Positions 7,792-15,144 of a stretch of 15,171 nucleotides of DNA are shown here, one piece after another (the first letter of the stretch is position 1; the number at the start of each line of letters is the position of its first letter). The translations under genes were made by a program, and so were the position numbers. This DNA comes from CAZWMK01 sp964635065 (GTDB lineage: Bacteria > Pseudomonadota > Alphaproteobacteria > Sphingomonadales > Sphingomonadaceae): the NCBI GenBank assembly GCA_964635065.1, contig CAZWMK010000054.1, forward strand, positions 1 through 15,171, written 5' to 3'. The notes beneath the pieces are model-generated. The model saw only the letters and a list, made by a program, of their open reading frames with translations, did no database searches and was not told the origin of the DNA.

Positions 7792-8777
7792 GCGTAAGTC
7801 CTCCAGCGTTCCAAAAGAGCCATGGCGCGCCCCTGATCAAGCGCCTCTGCCGCACGGCGTGTGGCGGGAATGAAATCGGTTTCGACCCCGCCGACGATCA
7901 GCGCCGCCGCGCTGTTCAACAGCACGATGTCGCGGTAGGCGCCGGGCGCGCCACCAAGAAGCGCAAGCAGGGCAGCGGCATTTTGTTCGGGCGATCCGCC
8001 AACGAGTGCATCTGCCGGATGTTCAGACAGGCCGGCGTCCGCAGGCGTGAGACGGCGGCGGGTGAAGTTGCTGCCATTCCAGGTCAGCGTGTCGCTTGGT
8101 CCGGTGACGGTCAGTTCGTCAAGCCCGTCGCTGCCGTGGATGACCATGGCGGAGATGGCGCCGAGATCGGCCAGAGCGTGCGCCATCGGTTCCATCCATG
8201 CCGGATCGCCGACACCCAGCAACTGACGCGTGACGCCGGCAGGGTTGGCAAGCGGTCCAAGCATGTTGAAAATCGTTTTGCGCCCCAGCGCCTTGCGGAC
8301 TGCGGCAACCCGCGCCATCGCCGGATGGTGATTGGCTGCGAACAGAAAGGCGATGCCGAGTTCGTCAAGCTGGCGTTCCAGCGTGTCGATCGGGACGTCG
8401 AGATTGACGCCAAGGGCGGCGAGCACATCGGCTGCCCCCGAACGCGAGGATGCGGCACGGTTGCCATGTTTGGCGACCGGCACGCCACAGGCTGCCACCA
8501 CAATGGCGACAGCCGTGGAAATGTTCCAGCTGTGGCGTCCATCGCCACCTGTGCCGCAAACATCGATGGCACCAGCCGGCGCCATGATCGGGATCATGCG
8601 GCGACGCATGGCTGTCGCGGCTGCAACAATTTCGACGACAGCCGCCGAACGATTGGCGATTTCGACGAGGAAGCGGGCGATATCGGAATCGGCAACGCGG
8701 CCATCCATGATGGCGTCAAAGGCATCGCGCGCAACGTCGGGGGGCAGCGGCGCCCGTGCATCTGGCAGAGTGGTCAT
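7788..8777 (-). CDS. trpD: Anthranilate phosphoribosyltransferase
   Basis: Transfers phosphoribosyl from PRPP to anthranilate, the second step of the tryptophan branch. The 329-residue protein is a complete class III nucleoside phosphorylase-like phosphoribosyltransferase. It shows the PRPP loop DVCGTGGDG (72-80), NIST (85-88), the anthranilate-binding KHGNRAASSRSGAAD (103-117) and HGSDGLDE (214-221). An in-frame ATG at 8936 lies within trpG; 8777 is preferred because it overlaps the trpG stop as ATGA and follows a purine-rich AAAGGGGGTGG site. It is separate from trpG, unlike the fused TrpGD of E. coli. Confidence 0.97.
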   Translation of the reverse strand: MTTLPDARAPLPPDVARDAFDAIMDGRVADSDIARFLVEIANRSAAVVEIVAAATAMRRRMIPIMAPAGAIDVCGTGGDGRHSWNISTAVAIVVAACGVPVAKHGNRAASSRSGAADVLAALGVNLDVPIDTLERQLDELGIAFLFAANHHPAMARVAAVRKALGRKTIFNMLGPLANPAGVTRQLLGVGDPAWMEPMAHALADLGAISAMVIHGSDGLDELTVTGPSDTLTWNGSNFTRRRLTPADAGLSEHPADALVGGSPEQNAAALLALLGGAPGAYRDIVLLNSAAALIVGGVETDFIPATRRAAEALDQGRAMALLERWRTYA

Positions 8778-9373
8778 GCCACCCCCTTTGGCTGCCAGCG
8801 AATGCCTGCTTCGGTCAGAAAATTGCCGATCAGCTGGTGACCATGTTCGGTCGCAATGCTTTCGGGGTGGAATTGCACACCATGGATTGGCAGATCGCGG
8901 TGGCGCATGCCCATGATCGTGCCGTCTTCGGTCCATGCGTTGACATGAAGCACCTCGGGCAGATCGGCACGCCGCACGATCAGCGAATGATAGCGTGCCG
9001 CCGTGAACGGATCGGGCAGACCGTGAAACACACCGCTGTTATCGTGGTGGACCAGCGAGGTTTTACCATGCATGACCTGCGCGGCACGCTCGACCACACC
9101 GCCAAAGGCCTGACCGATGGCCTGATGCCCCAGACATACGCCGAACAGCGGCACGCGCGTCTCGGCAGCCGCCTTGATGAGATCAAGGCATATGCCTGCC
9201 TCGTTTGGGGTGCATGGGCCGGGTGACAGCAAAATGGCTTGGGGTTTGCGCGCCAGTGCCTGCGGCACAGTGATCATGTCGTTGCGCACAACCTCGATTG
9301 CCGCGCCCAGCTCCTGAAGATAGTGGACGAGGTTGTAGGTAAAGCTGTCGTAATTATCGATAACAAGGATCAT
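8774..9373 (-). CDS. trpG: Anthranilate synthase component II (glutamine amidotransferase)
   Basis: Hydrolyses glutamine and supplies ammonia to TrpE for anthranilate synthesis. In some bacteria the same subunit also serves PabB in folate synthesis, which cannot be excluded here. The 199-residue class I amidotransferase has the oxyanion segment LLSPGPCTP (48-56), nucleophile Cys80 (FGVCLGHQ), and His169 and Glu171 (VQFHPES). The start at 9373 gives the canonical MILVIDNYDSFTYN. The ribosome site is weak (CGGA about 7 nt upstream) and a perfect stem-loop ends 9 nt before the ATG. The gene heads the trpGDC-moaC-moeA chain and is separated from trpE by an antisense gene, so it probably has its own promoter. 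Confidence 0.97.
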   Translation of the reverse strand: MILVIDNYDSFTYNLVHYLQELGAAIEVVRNDMITVPQALARKPQAILLSPGPCTPNEAGICLDLIKAAAETRVPLFGVCLGHQAIGQAFGGVVERAAQVMHGKTSLVHHDNSGVFHGLPDPFTAARYHSLIVRRADLPEVLHVNAWTEDGTIMGMRHRDLPIHGVQFHPESIATEHGHQLIGNFLTEAGIRWQPKGVA

Positions 9374-9382
9374 GCTGTTGTC

Positions 9383-9400
9383 CGGCTGGCGTTCCAGCCG
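9383..9400 (-). promoter_or_regulatory. Perfect stem-loop / 18-bp dyad in the trpG leader
   Basis: The sequence is CGGCTGG, a 4-nt loop, then CCAGCCG: a perfect 7-bp stem. It lies between the divergent trpG and deacetylase genes, ending 9 nt before the trpG ATG. Neither strand has a U-run after it, so it does not look like an intrinsic terminator. It could be an RNA hairpin influencing trpG translation or a DNA dyad bound by a regulator; the role is unknown. Confidence 0.5.
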
Positions 9401-9436
9401 ACTTAGCTTTATTGCAACCCATGCCGCAAGCGGTGA

Positions 9437-9443
9437 AGAGGGG
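9437..9443 (+). promoter_or_regulatory. Ribosome binding site of the deacetylase gene
   Basis: AGAGGGG lies 7 nt before the ATG at 9451. It favours this start over the upstream in-frame ATG at 9421 and TTG at 9412, and makes the product begin directly with a signal-like hydrophobic segment. Confidence 0.7.
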
Positions 9444-9450
9444 TTTTCAC

Positions 9451-10326
9451 ATGCATCATGCTGGCCGCACGGCTGTTTTGACCCTGACGGGTCTGGCTCT
9501 GGCACTGTGGGCCGGGATCAGTGTGCATGGCACTCCATCCGAGTCGCCTGATCCCAGGATGGTACGCGAAACCACATTGCATCGGTTGCACATGCCCAAA
9601 GACATTGCTCTGCCGGATGGTCCGCTGGTTGCGATCGTGATCGACGACATGGGGCAGGATCGCGCGGCCAGCCTCAGCGCCCTGACCCTGCCGGGGCGTG
9701 TGACCTACAGTTTCCTTCCCTATGGCTCTGCCACCAGAGAGGTGGCGGAAATGGCGAAAGCACAGGGAGACGAGGTTGCCGTGCACATGCCTATGCAGCC
9801 ATGGAGCAAACGTCGCGATCCGGGACCGGACGCCCTGACGCTTGATCTGCCGCCTGCGGAGTTGGAACGACGTATCAACGCCAACCTTGCAAAGGTTCCC
9901 GGTTATACCGGTGTCAACAATCACATGGGCAGCCGGTTCAGTGAACGGCCCGAGGGTCTGTCGCACCTGTTTGCCATGCTGGAAAAGCGCGATATCTGGT
10001 ATCTCGATTCGCGGACCAGTCGCGAGACGGTAGCCGATGCCGTCGCGGCGGAACGATCGTTGCGCTATGCGCGCCGCGATGTGTTTCTGGACGACGATAG
10101 CGCGCGCCTGCCATTCCAGCGACAACTGGCAGAGGCCGAATCACGGGCCAGGGCGAAAGGTGTTGCGGTGATCATTGCGCATCCGCGCCCGGATTCGCTC
10201 CGGTCCCTTCGGGCATGGCTGGAAACCGCCGAGGCGCGGGGCTTTCATAGCGTCACCATCTCCGAAGCGATTGCCGCGCAAGCACGGAGGTCGCGGGAAG
10301 AGCGGCTCGGAAAGAGCGACTACTGA
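9451..10326 (+). CDS. Divergent polysaccharide deacetylase family protein (YibQ-like)
   Basis: A 291-residue member of the divergent polysaccharide deacetylase family (COG2861, YibQ type), whose substrate is not firmly established; a cell-envelope polysaccharide is the general inference. A hydrophobic stretch (about 8-24) after a short positive N-terminus suggests a signal peptide or membrane anchor, placing the domain in the periplasm. Domain marks are AIVIDDMG (61-68, paired Asp65/Asp66), HMPMQP (112-117), NNHMGSRF (156-163), the DSRTS segment (186-190), FLDDD (212-216) and AHPRPDS (244-250 region). The start at 9451 is set by AGAGGGG 7 nt upstream. In rhizobia such genes often sit near the envC-like and ctpA genes, none of which is here. 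It lies antisense between trpG and trpE, and its stop overlaps the trpE stop by 7 nt. Confidence 0.88.
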   Translation: MHHAGRTAVLTLTGLALALWAGISVHGTPSESPDPRMVRETTLHRLHMPKDIALPDGPLVAIVIDDMGQDRAASLSALTLPGRVTYSFLPYGSATREVAEMAKAQGDEVAVHMPMQPWSKRRDPGPDALTLDLPPAELERRINANLAKVPGYTGVNNHMGSRFSERPEGLSHLFAMLEKRDIWYLDSRTSRETVADAVAAERSLRYARRDVFLDDDSARLPFQRQLAEAESRARAKGVAVIIAHPRPDSLRSLRAWLETAEARGFHSVTISEAIAAQARRSREERLGKSDY

Positions 10327-11831
10327 CCGAAGCCGGGGTCAAGCGCGCAGCGCAAAGCTTCGCGCGCGGCGGCGAGTAACGCCCCTGACTTGGCCTCGCA
10401 TTCGCGCTGTTCATAGGCCGGGTCGCTGTCGACGACGATGCCCGCGCCTGCCTGCACGTGCATGACGCCATCCTTGATAATGGCGGTGCGCAGCACGATG
10501 CAGCTGTCCATTGAGCCATCGGGCGCGAAATAGCCGACGCCTCCGGCATAGGGGCCGCGCTTTTCGCTTTCCAGTTCGTGGATGATCTCCATCGCGCGGA
10601 CCTTTGGCGCGCCACTGACAGTGCCCGCCGGAAAACCCGCCAGCAGGGCGTCGATGGCATCCTTGTCTTCCGCCAGATCACCGCGCACATTCGAGACGAT
10701 GTGCATGACATGGCTGTAGAATTCGACCGTGTTGCATTCCGTGACAACGACACTGCCGGGGCTGGATACGCGGCCGACATCGTTGCGACCCAGATCGAGC
10801 AGCATGAGATGTTCGGACAGCTCCTTCGGATCGGCGAGCAGGCTGTCGCGATTGGCGGCATCTTCAAGCGCCGTACGACCGCGCGGCCGGGTGCCGGCAA
10901 TCGGTCGGATCGTGACTTCGCCATTGCGCGCCCGCACAAGGATTTCGGGGCTGGAGCCAATGAGGGCAAAGCCAGGAAAATCGAGATAATAGAGGAAGGG
11001 CGATGGATTGACACGCCTCAGTGCGCGGTAGAGATCGCTTGGCGGCAGCGGGAAGTCGATGGTGAAACGCTGCGCCAGTACGACCTGGAAGATGTCGCCG
11101 GCGAGGATATAGTCCTTGGCACGCGCCACCATTTCGGCATAGCGACCGGGCGCAAGCACCGGCACGCGCTCCAGGTCGCCGTCATGGTCCAGTGGCCGAC
11201 GCGCAGGCAGCGATGCGGCAGCAAGGCGCGCGGCTGTCGTCTCGATGCGTTCGCGTGCGGCCGCATACGCGCGAGGGGCATCGATCGCGTCATCGGGAAA
11301 GACGGGCGCGATGAAGAAGAGTTCGTCCTTCAGCCGGTCAAAGACAAGCAACAGCGTCGGGCGCACGAACAGCATGTCGGGTACACCCAGCGGATCTGCT
11401 TTGGGCGGTGGCATGGTTTCGACAAGGCCGATGGTCTCATAGCCCATGTAGCCGACAAGGCAGGCGAGGGCAGGCGGCAGCTCCGTCGGCATGTCGGCAC
11501 GGCATTGTGCAACAAGCGCGCGCAATCCGGCGATGGGATCGTCGCCTGCTGGTTCGAAGGCGGCCTGATCGACGGCCCAGCGCCGGTTGATCCGGCACTG
11601 GCGGCCATGCGCCTGCCAGACCAGGTCGGGGGCAAAGCCAAGGAGCGAATAACGGCCACGCACCGCACCACCCTCGACCGATTCGAGAATGAAATCACCG
11701 CGCCCCGGTTCGGACAGCTTGAGCATTGCCGACACGGGCGTTTCCGTATCGGCAACCTGTTTGTGCCAGACAAGCTGGGGCTTGCCCGCCGCAAGACCTG
11801 CGGCAAAGGCGTCAAAGACGGGCGCGATCAT
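10320..11831 (-). CDS. trpE: Anthranilate synthase component I
   Basis: With TrpG converts chorismate and glutamine to anthranilate, the first committed step to tryptophan. The 503-residue protein has the normal length. The N-terminal tryptophan feedback site includes FILESVEGG (47-55, Ser51 in the LES motif). The chorismate-binding domain (about 225-495) carries IAGTRPRG (311-318), LGRNDVGRV (347-355), VEFYSHVMHIVSNV (369-382, His374), GFPAGTVSGAPK (399-410) and AGAGIV (461-466). The ATG at 11831 overlaps the stop of the upstream chaperone gene as ATGA with no separate ribosome site, so it is probably translationally coupled. No leader peptide or attenuator can fit in front of it. The 3' end overlaps the convergent deacetylase gene by 7 nt. 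Confidence 0.97.
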   Translation of the reverse strand: MIAPVFDAFAAGLAAGKPQLVWHKQVADTETPVSAMLKLSEPGRGDFILESVEGGAVRGRYSLLGFAPDLVWQAHGRQCRINRRWAVDQAAFEPAGDDPIAGLRALVAQCRADMPTELPPALACLVGYMGYETIGLVETMPPPKADPLGVPDMLFVRPTLLLVFDRLKDELFFIAPVFPDDAIDAPRAYAAARERIETTAARLAAASLPARRPLDHDGDLERVPVLAPGRYAEMVARAKDYILAGDIFQVVLAQRFTIDFPLPPSDLYRALRRVNPSPFLYYLDFPGFALIGSSPEILVRARNGEVTIRPIAGTRPRGRTALEDAANRDSLLADPKELSEHLMLLDLGRNDVGRVSSPGSVVVTECNTVEFYSHVMHIVSNVRGDLAEDKDAIDALLAGFPAGTVSGAPKVRAMEIIHELESEKRGPYAGGVGYFAPDGSMDSCIVLRTAIIKDGVMHVQAGAGIVVDSDPAYEQRECEAKSGALLAAAREALRCALDPGFGQ

Positions 11832-13765
11832 TCGTCAGCCGCATTGGTAGCGCCCGTATAGCGCGCCTTGACACGGGCGAGTGCCGTTGGATTGCGATCA
11901 ACCTTGCTGTCCTTGACGACCGCGCGCGTGAACTGTTCGACCATTTCACTGGCGGCAACGCCAGCCATCTGATTGCGCAGGGCCGCGATCAGATTGGGGT
12001 CGGGCTGTCCTTCTGCCGGGGTGACGGCGTCGACCTTGATAATGAAATAACCCTGATTGTTCGATGCGCGCAGGGTGCGAATGGCCTTGGCGGGCAGGGC
12101 GAAGGCCATGGCAACTGGCGGTGGCACCTGCTGATTTTGCTGGATGAGCTGGAGACGCTGCCCTTCAATGGTCTGTGCGGGCGGCATCTTGCGCGCCAAC
12201 AGGGCAGCCGCCAGCGTCTTGCCGCCGTTGACGTCGGCCAGAATGGCGTCCGCTGCGGCCTTGGCCCTGGCCATTTGCTGATCGCGGGTCCAGTCGGCGG
12301 CGACGGCGCTGCGGATGTCGGCCAGCGGCATCGGCGCAGGCACGACGACATCGCCGATCGCCATCACGGCGGCAAGGCTTGGATCAAGTATCTCGACAAT
12401 AGCGCCGTCGGCCGGATCGCTCTCGAAAACCCGCTTCAGCAGTGCACCGACGCGCTGATCGGGGGTGAAAGAGAGCTTGCCGAACACGCGGCCGTCGCGC
12501 GTCACGGGGGGCACCTCGACCAAGGTCAGTTTGTGAGTCTTGATGACGTCCGACAGGCTCTCGCCGCCGTCTATGGCGTCCTCGATCTTGCCAGTCAGTT
12601 CGGCAAAGGCCGCGTCCGTCTTATCGCTTGTCAGCTTCGTCCGGATCTCGCCTTCGACGCTCGCCAGCGACCTGCCGCTTGACTGCACGACATCGCGGAC
12701 AAAAACGACGTGCCAGCCGAAGTCAGACTGCACGGCGTCCGTGACCTGACCTTTACTGGCTGCAAAAGCCGCCGTGGCGACTGCGCTGTTGGTCAGGCTC
12801 GTCAGTTCAGACTGTGCCAGCGTGCCAAGCGCAAGATCGCTGGCGCTGAGCTGGACGACCTCGGTAGCGGTTTTTGTAAAGGATTCGCCTGCCCGTACCC
12901 GCTTGATCAGTGCGTCAGCCTGCGCCCGGTCGGGCAGCACGGCCTGTTCGATGACGCGCTTTTCCGTGCCGGCATATTCATCCTGATGCGCCTTGTAATA
13001 GGCGGAAATTTCGTCGGCGGTGACGCTGATGTCATTTTGCAACCGCGCCTTTTCGATCAGCGCATAGCTGAAGCTGCGACGTTCGGGGATGGTGTAGGTG
13101 GCCAGCTTTGCCTTGTAAAAGGCGGATACCTGCGCATCGGTCGGTGCTGCAACCGGAAAAGCTGCCGAAGGGACCGTGGCGATCGACGCCTTGCGCTTTT
13201 CCAGCAATAGCTGGGCATAGGGGATGACGAGCTGTTGCGGCACGTCCTTGTCGGCCATCAGCGGCACAAGCAACTGGCTGCGGATGAGGTCGCCGGAAAT
13301 GCCATCGCGCAAGTCACGCGCGCTGATGCCCTGTGCCTTCAATGCCTGTTCGTAGGTCATCTGGTCGAACTGGCCATTGGGGCCCTTGAATGCGTCGACC
13401 GCGGCGATTTCGGCATCGATCATGCGTGGGCTTGCAACGAGGCCCGATGTCAAGCCGAACTGTTCCAGCGCATCCGCGCCGATCATCTGTTCCAGCAGCT
13501 GTTCAAGCGCGCCATCGCGCACGGCCCGTTCGTTCGTCAGTTCCGGCTGATCCGCGCGCAGACTTTTCATCAGGCGCTCGAACTGGTTGATCAGCTGGTT
13601 TTCGCTGATCTGCTTTTTGCCGACCGATGCCACATTCGCACCCGATGCGCCGCCACCCGTGCCGAAGGGGTCCTGAATGCCGGTCACGACAAAGGCCACA
13701 AGAACGAGGCCGAGTAGTGCCAGCACGACCCATGAGGAGAGGGCGCGGCGGAAAAAGGAAATCAT
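11828..13765 (-). CDS. PpiD/SurA-like membrane-anchored periplasmic chaperone (peptidylprolyl isomerase family)
   Basis: A 645-residue PpiD-type protein: cytoplasmic start MISFFRRAL, one membrane helix (about 11-30), then a periplasmic SurA_N-like chaperone region (about 45-260), a parvulin-type domain (about 264-358) and a long C-terminal region (about 360-645). Family members assist folding of exported proteins near the Sec translocon. The parvulin domain ends in the typical VQSDFGWHVVFV (345-356), keeping His352, but its first strand (KRVIEQAVLP) lacks the usual histidine, so isomerase activity is doubtful and chaperone function more likely. The start at 13765 has a CCGGAG site 6 nt upstream and gives the expected membrane-anchor N-terminus; the ATG at 13861 would add 32 unlikely residues. 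It is coupled to trpE by ATGA and divergent from tpiA. ppiD would be a reasonable symbol, but I leave it open. Confidence 0.9.
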   Translation of the reverse strand: MISFFRRALSSWVVLALLGLVLVAFVVTGIQDPFGTGGGASGANVASVGKKQISENQLINQFERLMKSLRADQPELTNERAVRDGALEQLLEQMIGADALEQFGLTSGLVASPRMIDAEIAAVDAFKGPNGQFDQMTYEQALKAQGISARDLRDGISGDLIRSQLLVPLMADKDVPQQLVIPYAQLLLEKRKASIATVPSAAFPVAAPTDAQVSAFYKAKLATYTIPERRSFSYALIEKARLQNDISVTADEISAYYKAHQDEYAGTEKRVIEQAVLPDRAQADALIKRVRAGESFTKTATEVVQLSASDLALGTLAQSELTSLTNSAVATAAFAASKGQVTDAVQSDFGWHVVFVRDVVQSSGRSLASVEGEIRTKLTSDKTDAAFAELTGKIEDAIDGGESLSDVIKTHKLTLVEVPPVTRDGRVFGKLSFTPDQRVGALLKRVFESDPADGAIVEILDPSLAAVMAIGDVVVPAPMPLADIRSAVAADWTRDQQMARAKAAADAILADVNGGKTLAAALLARKMPPAQTIEGQRLQLIQQNQQVPPPVAMAFALPAKAIRTLRASNNQGYFIIKVDAVTPAEGQPDPNLIAALRNQMAGVAASEMVEQFTRAVVKDSKVDRNPTALARVKARYTGATNAADE

Positions 13766-13810
13766 GGCGGCTCCGGATGAAAGGCTTGTGCCGGGTCGAA
13801 ACGGTGCCGG

Positions 13811-13839
13811 ATCATAAGGATGGCATGTCAAAGGAGCAA
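13811..13839 (-). promoter_or_regulatory. Possible promoter of the PpiD-like gene (and trpE)
   Basis: On the minus strand TTGCTC (13834-13839) is followed after 17 nt by TATGAT (13811-13816, five of six bases of the -10 consensus). Transcription would begin near 13804, giving a leader of about 38 nt. The -35 match is only three of six, so the call is tentative. No equally good candidate was seen for tpiA on the other strand. Confidence 0.3.
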
Positions 13840-13916
13840 GGGTGGCGGTAGCCAAAAGCATTGCGCCTTGCTATGGCGCCGGCATTGTTTCCACCCGGAC
13901 AAGAGGAATCGACACG

Positions 13917-14663
13917 ATGGCGCGCGGCAAACTGGTGGCTGGCAACTGGAAGATGAATGGCCTGAAGGCGAGCCTTGGCGAACTGGACGCCATCGCCAAA
14001 GCTGCCGATGCTGTGGCAGGCCGCAATGTTGCTGTTGCCATCTGTCCGCCGTTCACGCTGGTTGATCGTGTCGCGCAGGCGCTTTCCGGGTCGCAGGCCG
14101 CAACCGGTGGCCAGGATTGCCATCCCAAAGCTTCAGGGGCCCACACCGGCTGCATTTCGGCTGACATGCTGAAGGATCTTGGCGCGACCTGCGTCATCGT
14201 CGGTCACAGTGAACGCCGTGCCGATCAGGGCGAAGGCGATGCCCTGATCCGTGCCAAGGCCGAAGCAGGACTGGCCGCCGGCCTCACCGTGATTGTCTGC
14301 GTTGGTGAAACCGAGGCCGAGCGCGACAGCGGCCGGGCAATGGACGTTGTCGGCGCCCAGATCGACGGTTCGGTGCCTGAAACCGCCGATGTGGGACGCC
14401 TTGTCGTTGCTTATGAACCGGTCTGGGCGATCGGAACCGGCCGGACGCCGACTGTGGCCGATGTTGCCGACATGCACGGTTTCATCCGCCAGCGCCTTGG
14501 CGCCAAGGGAGCAGGCGTGCGCATCCTCTATGGTGGTTCGGTCAAGCCCGACAACGCCCGCGAACTCCTGTCGGCCGCCGATGTCGATGGTGCGCTGGTC
14601 GGTGGTGCCAGCCTGACCGCAGCCCAGTTCGTTCCGATTATAGAGGCGGCCAGCGCCGGTTGA
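13917..14663 (+). CDS. tpiA: Triose-phosphate isomerase
   Basis: Interconverts dihydroxyacetone phosphate and glyceraldehyde 3-phosphate in glycolysis and gluconeogenesis. The 248-residue TIM barrel is complete: substrate-binding Lys12 (AGNWKMN), electrophile His97 (IVGHSERR), catalytic base Glu167 (AYEPVWAIGTG), the flexible loop at about 167-177, and phosphate-binding LYGGSVKP (204-211) and VGG (228-230). The segment GGQDCHPKASGAHTG (64-78) matches the alphaproteobacterial form as I know it. The start at 13917 has AGAGGA about 9 nt upstream and gives the canonical MARGKLVAGNWKMN; an in-frame ATG at 13842 would add 25 unconserved residues. It diverges from the chaperone gene across 151 nt and precedes secG by 77 nt, with no strong terminator seen between them. 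Confidence 0.97.
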   Translation: MARGKLVAGNWKMNGLKASLGELDAIAKAADAVAGRNVAVAICPPFTLVDRVAQALSGSQAATGGQDCHPKASGAHTGCISADMLKDLGATCVIVGHSERRADQGEGDALIRAKAEAGLAAGLTVIVCVGETEAERDSGRAMDVVGAQIDGSVPETADVGRLVVAYEPVWAIGTGRTPTVADVADMHGFIRQRLGAKGAGVRILYGGSVKPDNARELLSAADVDGALVGGASLTAAQFVPIIEAASAG

Positions 14664-14740
14664 TCGCGTCGAGGTTGTCACCCGGCGCAACACAGGTTAA
14701 ACGCCCGCAATCCATCTGATCCCGACCAAAGGCTGTCCGC

Positions 14741-15100
14741 ATGACGAGCTCGCTCATTACCTTCATCCTGGTGGTTCACGCGCTGATCGCCCTTGCGCTC
14801 GTTGGCGTGATCCTGATGCAGCGTTCCGAAGGTGGTGCGCTTGGCATCGGCAGCGGACCAAGCGGCATGATGTCGGCGCGTGGCGCGGCCAATATCCTGA
14901 CACGGGCAACGACCGTGCTGGCAACGATGTTCGTCGGGACCAGCATTCTCCTTGCGGTGCTCGCCACCATGAATCACAAGACCAAAGAGATCGACACCAG
15001 CCTTGCGCCGGTGACAGCGCCTGCCGCTGCGCCCGCACCGGCACCGGCCGCCGATCCACTGGCGATCCCGGCCGCAACCGACATCCCCGCCGCGCAGTAA
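14741..15100 (+). CDS. secG: Preprotein translocase subunit SecG
   Basis: Small inner-membrane subunit of the SecYEG protein-export channel, which aids SecA-driven translocation. The 119-residue protein has two membrane helices (about 5-25 and 56-78) flanking the conserved cytoplasmic loop with LMQRSEGGALGIGSGPSG (25-42), the SecG hallmark. The tail from about residue 85 is rich in Ala and Pro and looks unstructured, as is common in alphaproteobacterial SecG. An AAAGG site lies about 8 nt before the ATG at 14741. It follows tpiA by 77 nt on the same strand and could share its transcript. In related genomes pyrG usually comes next; the window ends before that can be seen. Confidence 0.95.
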   Translation: MTSSLITFILVVHALIALALVGVILMQRSEGGALGIGSGPSGMMSARGAANILTRATTVLATMFVGTSILLAVLATMNHKTKEIDTSLAPVTAPAAAPAPAPAADPLAIPAATDIPAAQ

Positions 15101-15106
15101 AAGCGC

Positions 15107-15115
15107 TTATCCACA
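15107..15115 (+). promoter_or_regulatory. Consensus DnaA-box sequence
   Basis: TTATCCACA, an exact match to the consensus DnaA-box 9-mer, lies 7 nt after the secG stop codon. Only one is visible, so this is not evidence of a replication origin; it may be a chance match or a DnaA-responsive site for the gene to the right. Confidence 0.4.
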
Positions 15116-15128
15116 ATTTTTCTACTGA

Positions 15129-15144
15129 CATAAATGGATTTATG
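15129..15144. repeat. Inverted repeat in AT-rich intergenic DNA
   Basis: CATAAAT, a 2-nt GG spacer, then ATTTATG: a perfect 7-bp inverted repeat. It overlaps two copies of TGACAT (15126-15131 and 15143-15148) spaced 17 bp start to start. The surrounding 15116-15158 is markedly AT-rich compared with the rest of the window, consistent with a promoter or operator for the next gene beyond the right edge. Confidence 0.45.

Noticed and set aside
10578..11861. A 427-codon open frame on the plus strand opposite trpE
   Set aside because: It lies antisense to an intact, fully recognisable trpE, its translation is rich in Arg/His/Gly/Asp with no domain signs, and long antisense open frames are expected in GC-rich DNA.
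11726..12682. A 318-codon open frame on the plus strand opposite the PpiD-like gene and the start of trpE
   Set aside because: It crosses two confident genes on the other strand and has no recognisable domain or ribosome site.
15107..15144. Replication origin
   Set aside because: One DnaA-box match plus an AT-rich stretch is not enough; there is no box cluster and no dnaA, hemE or parAB gene nearby in the window.
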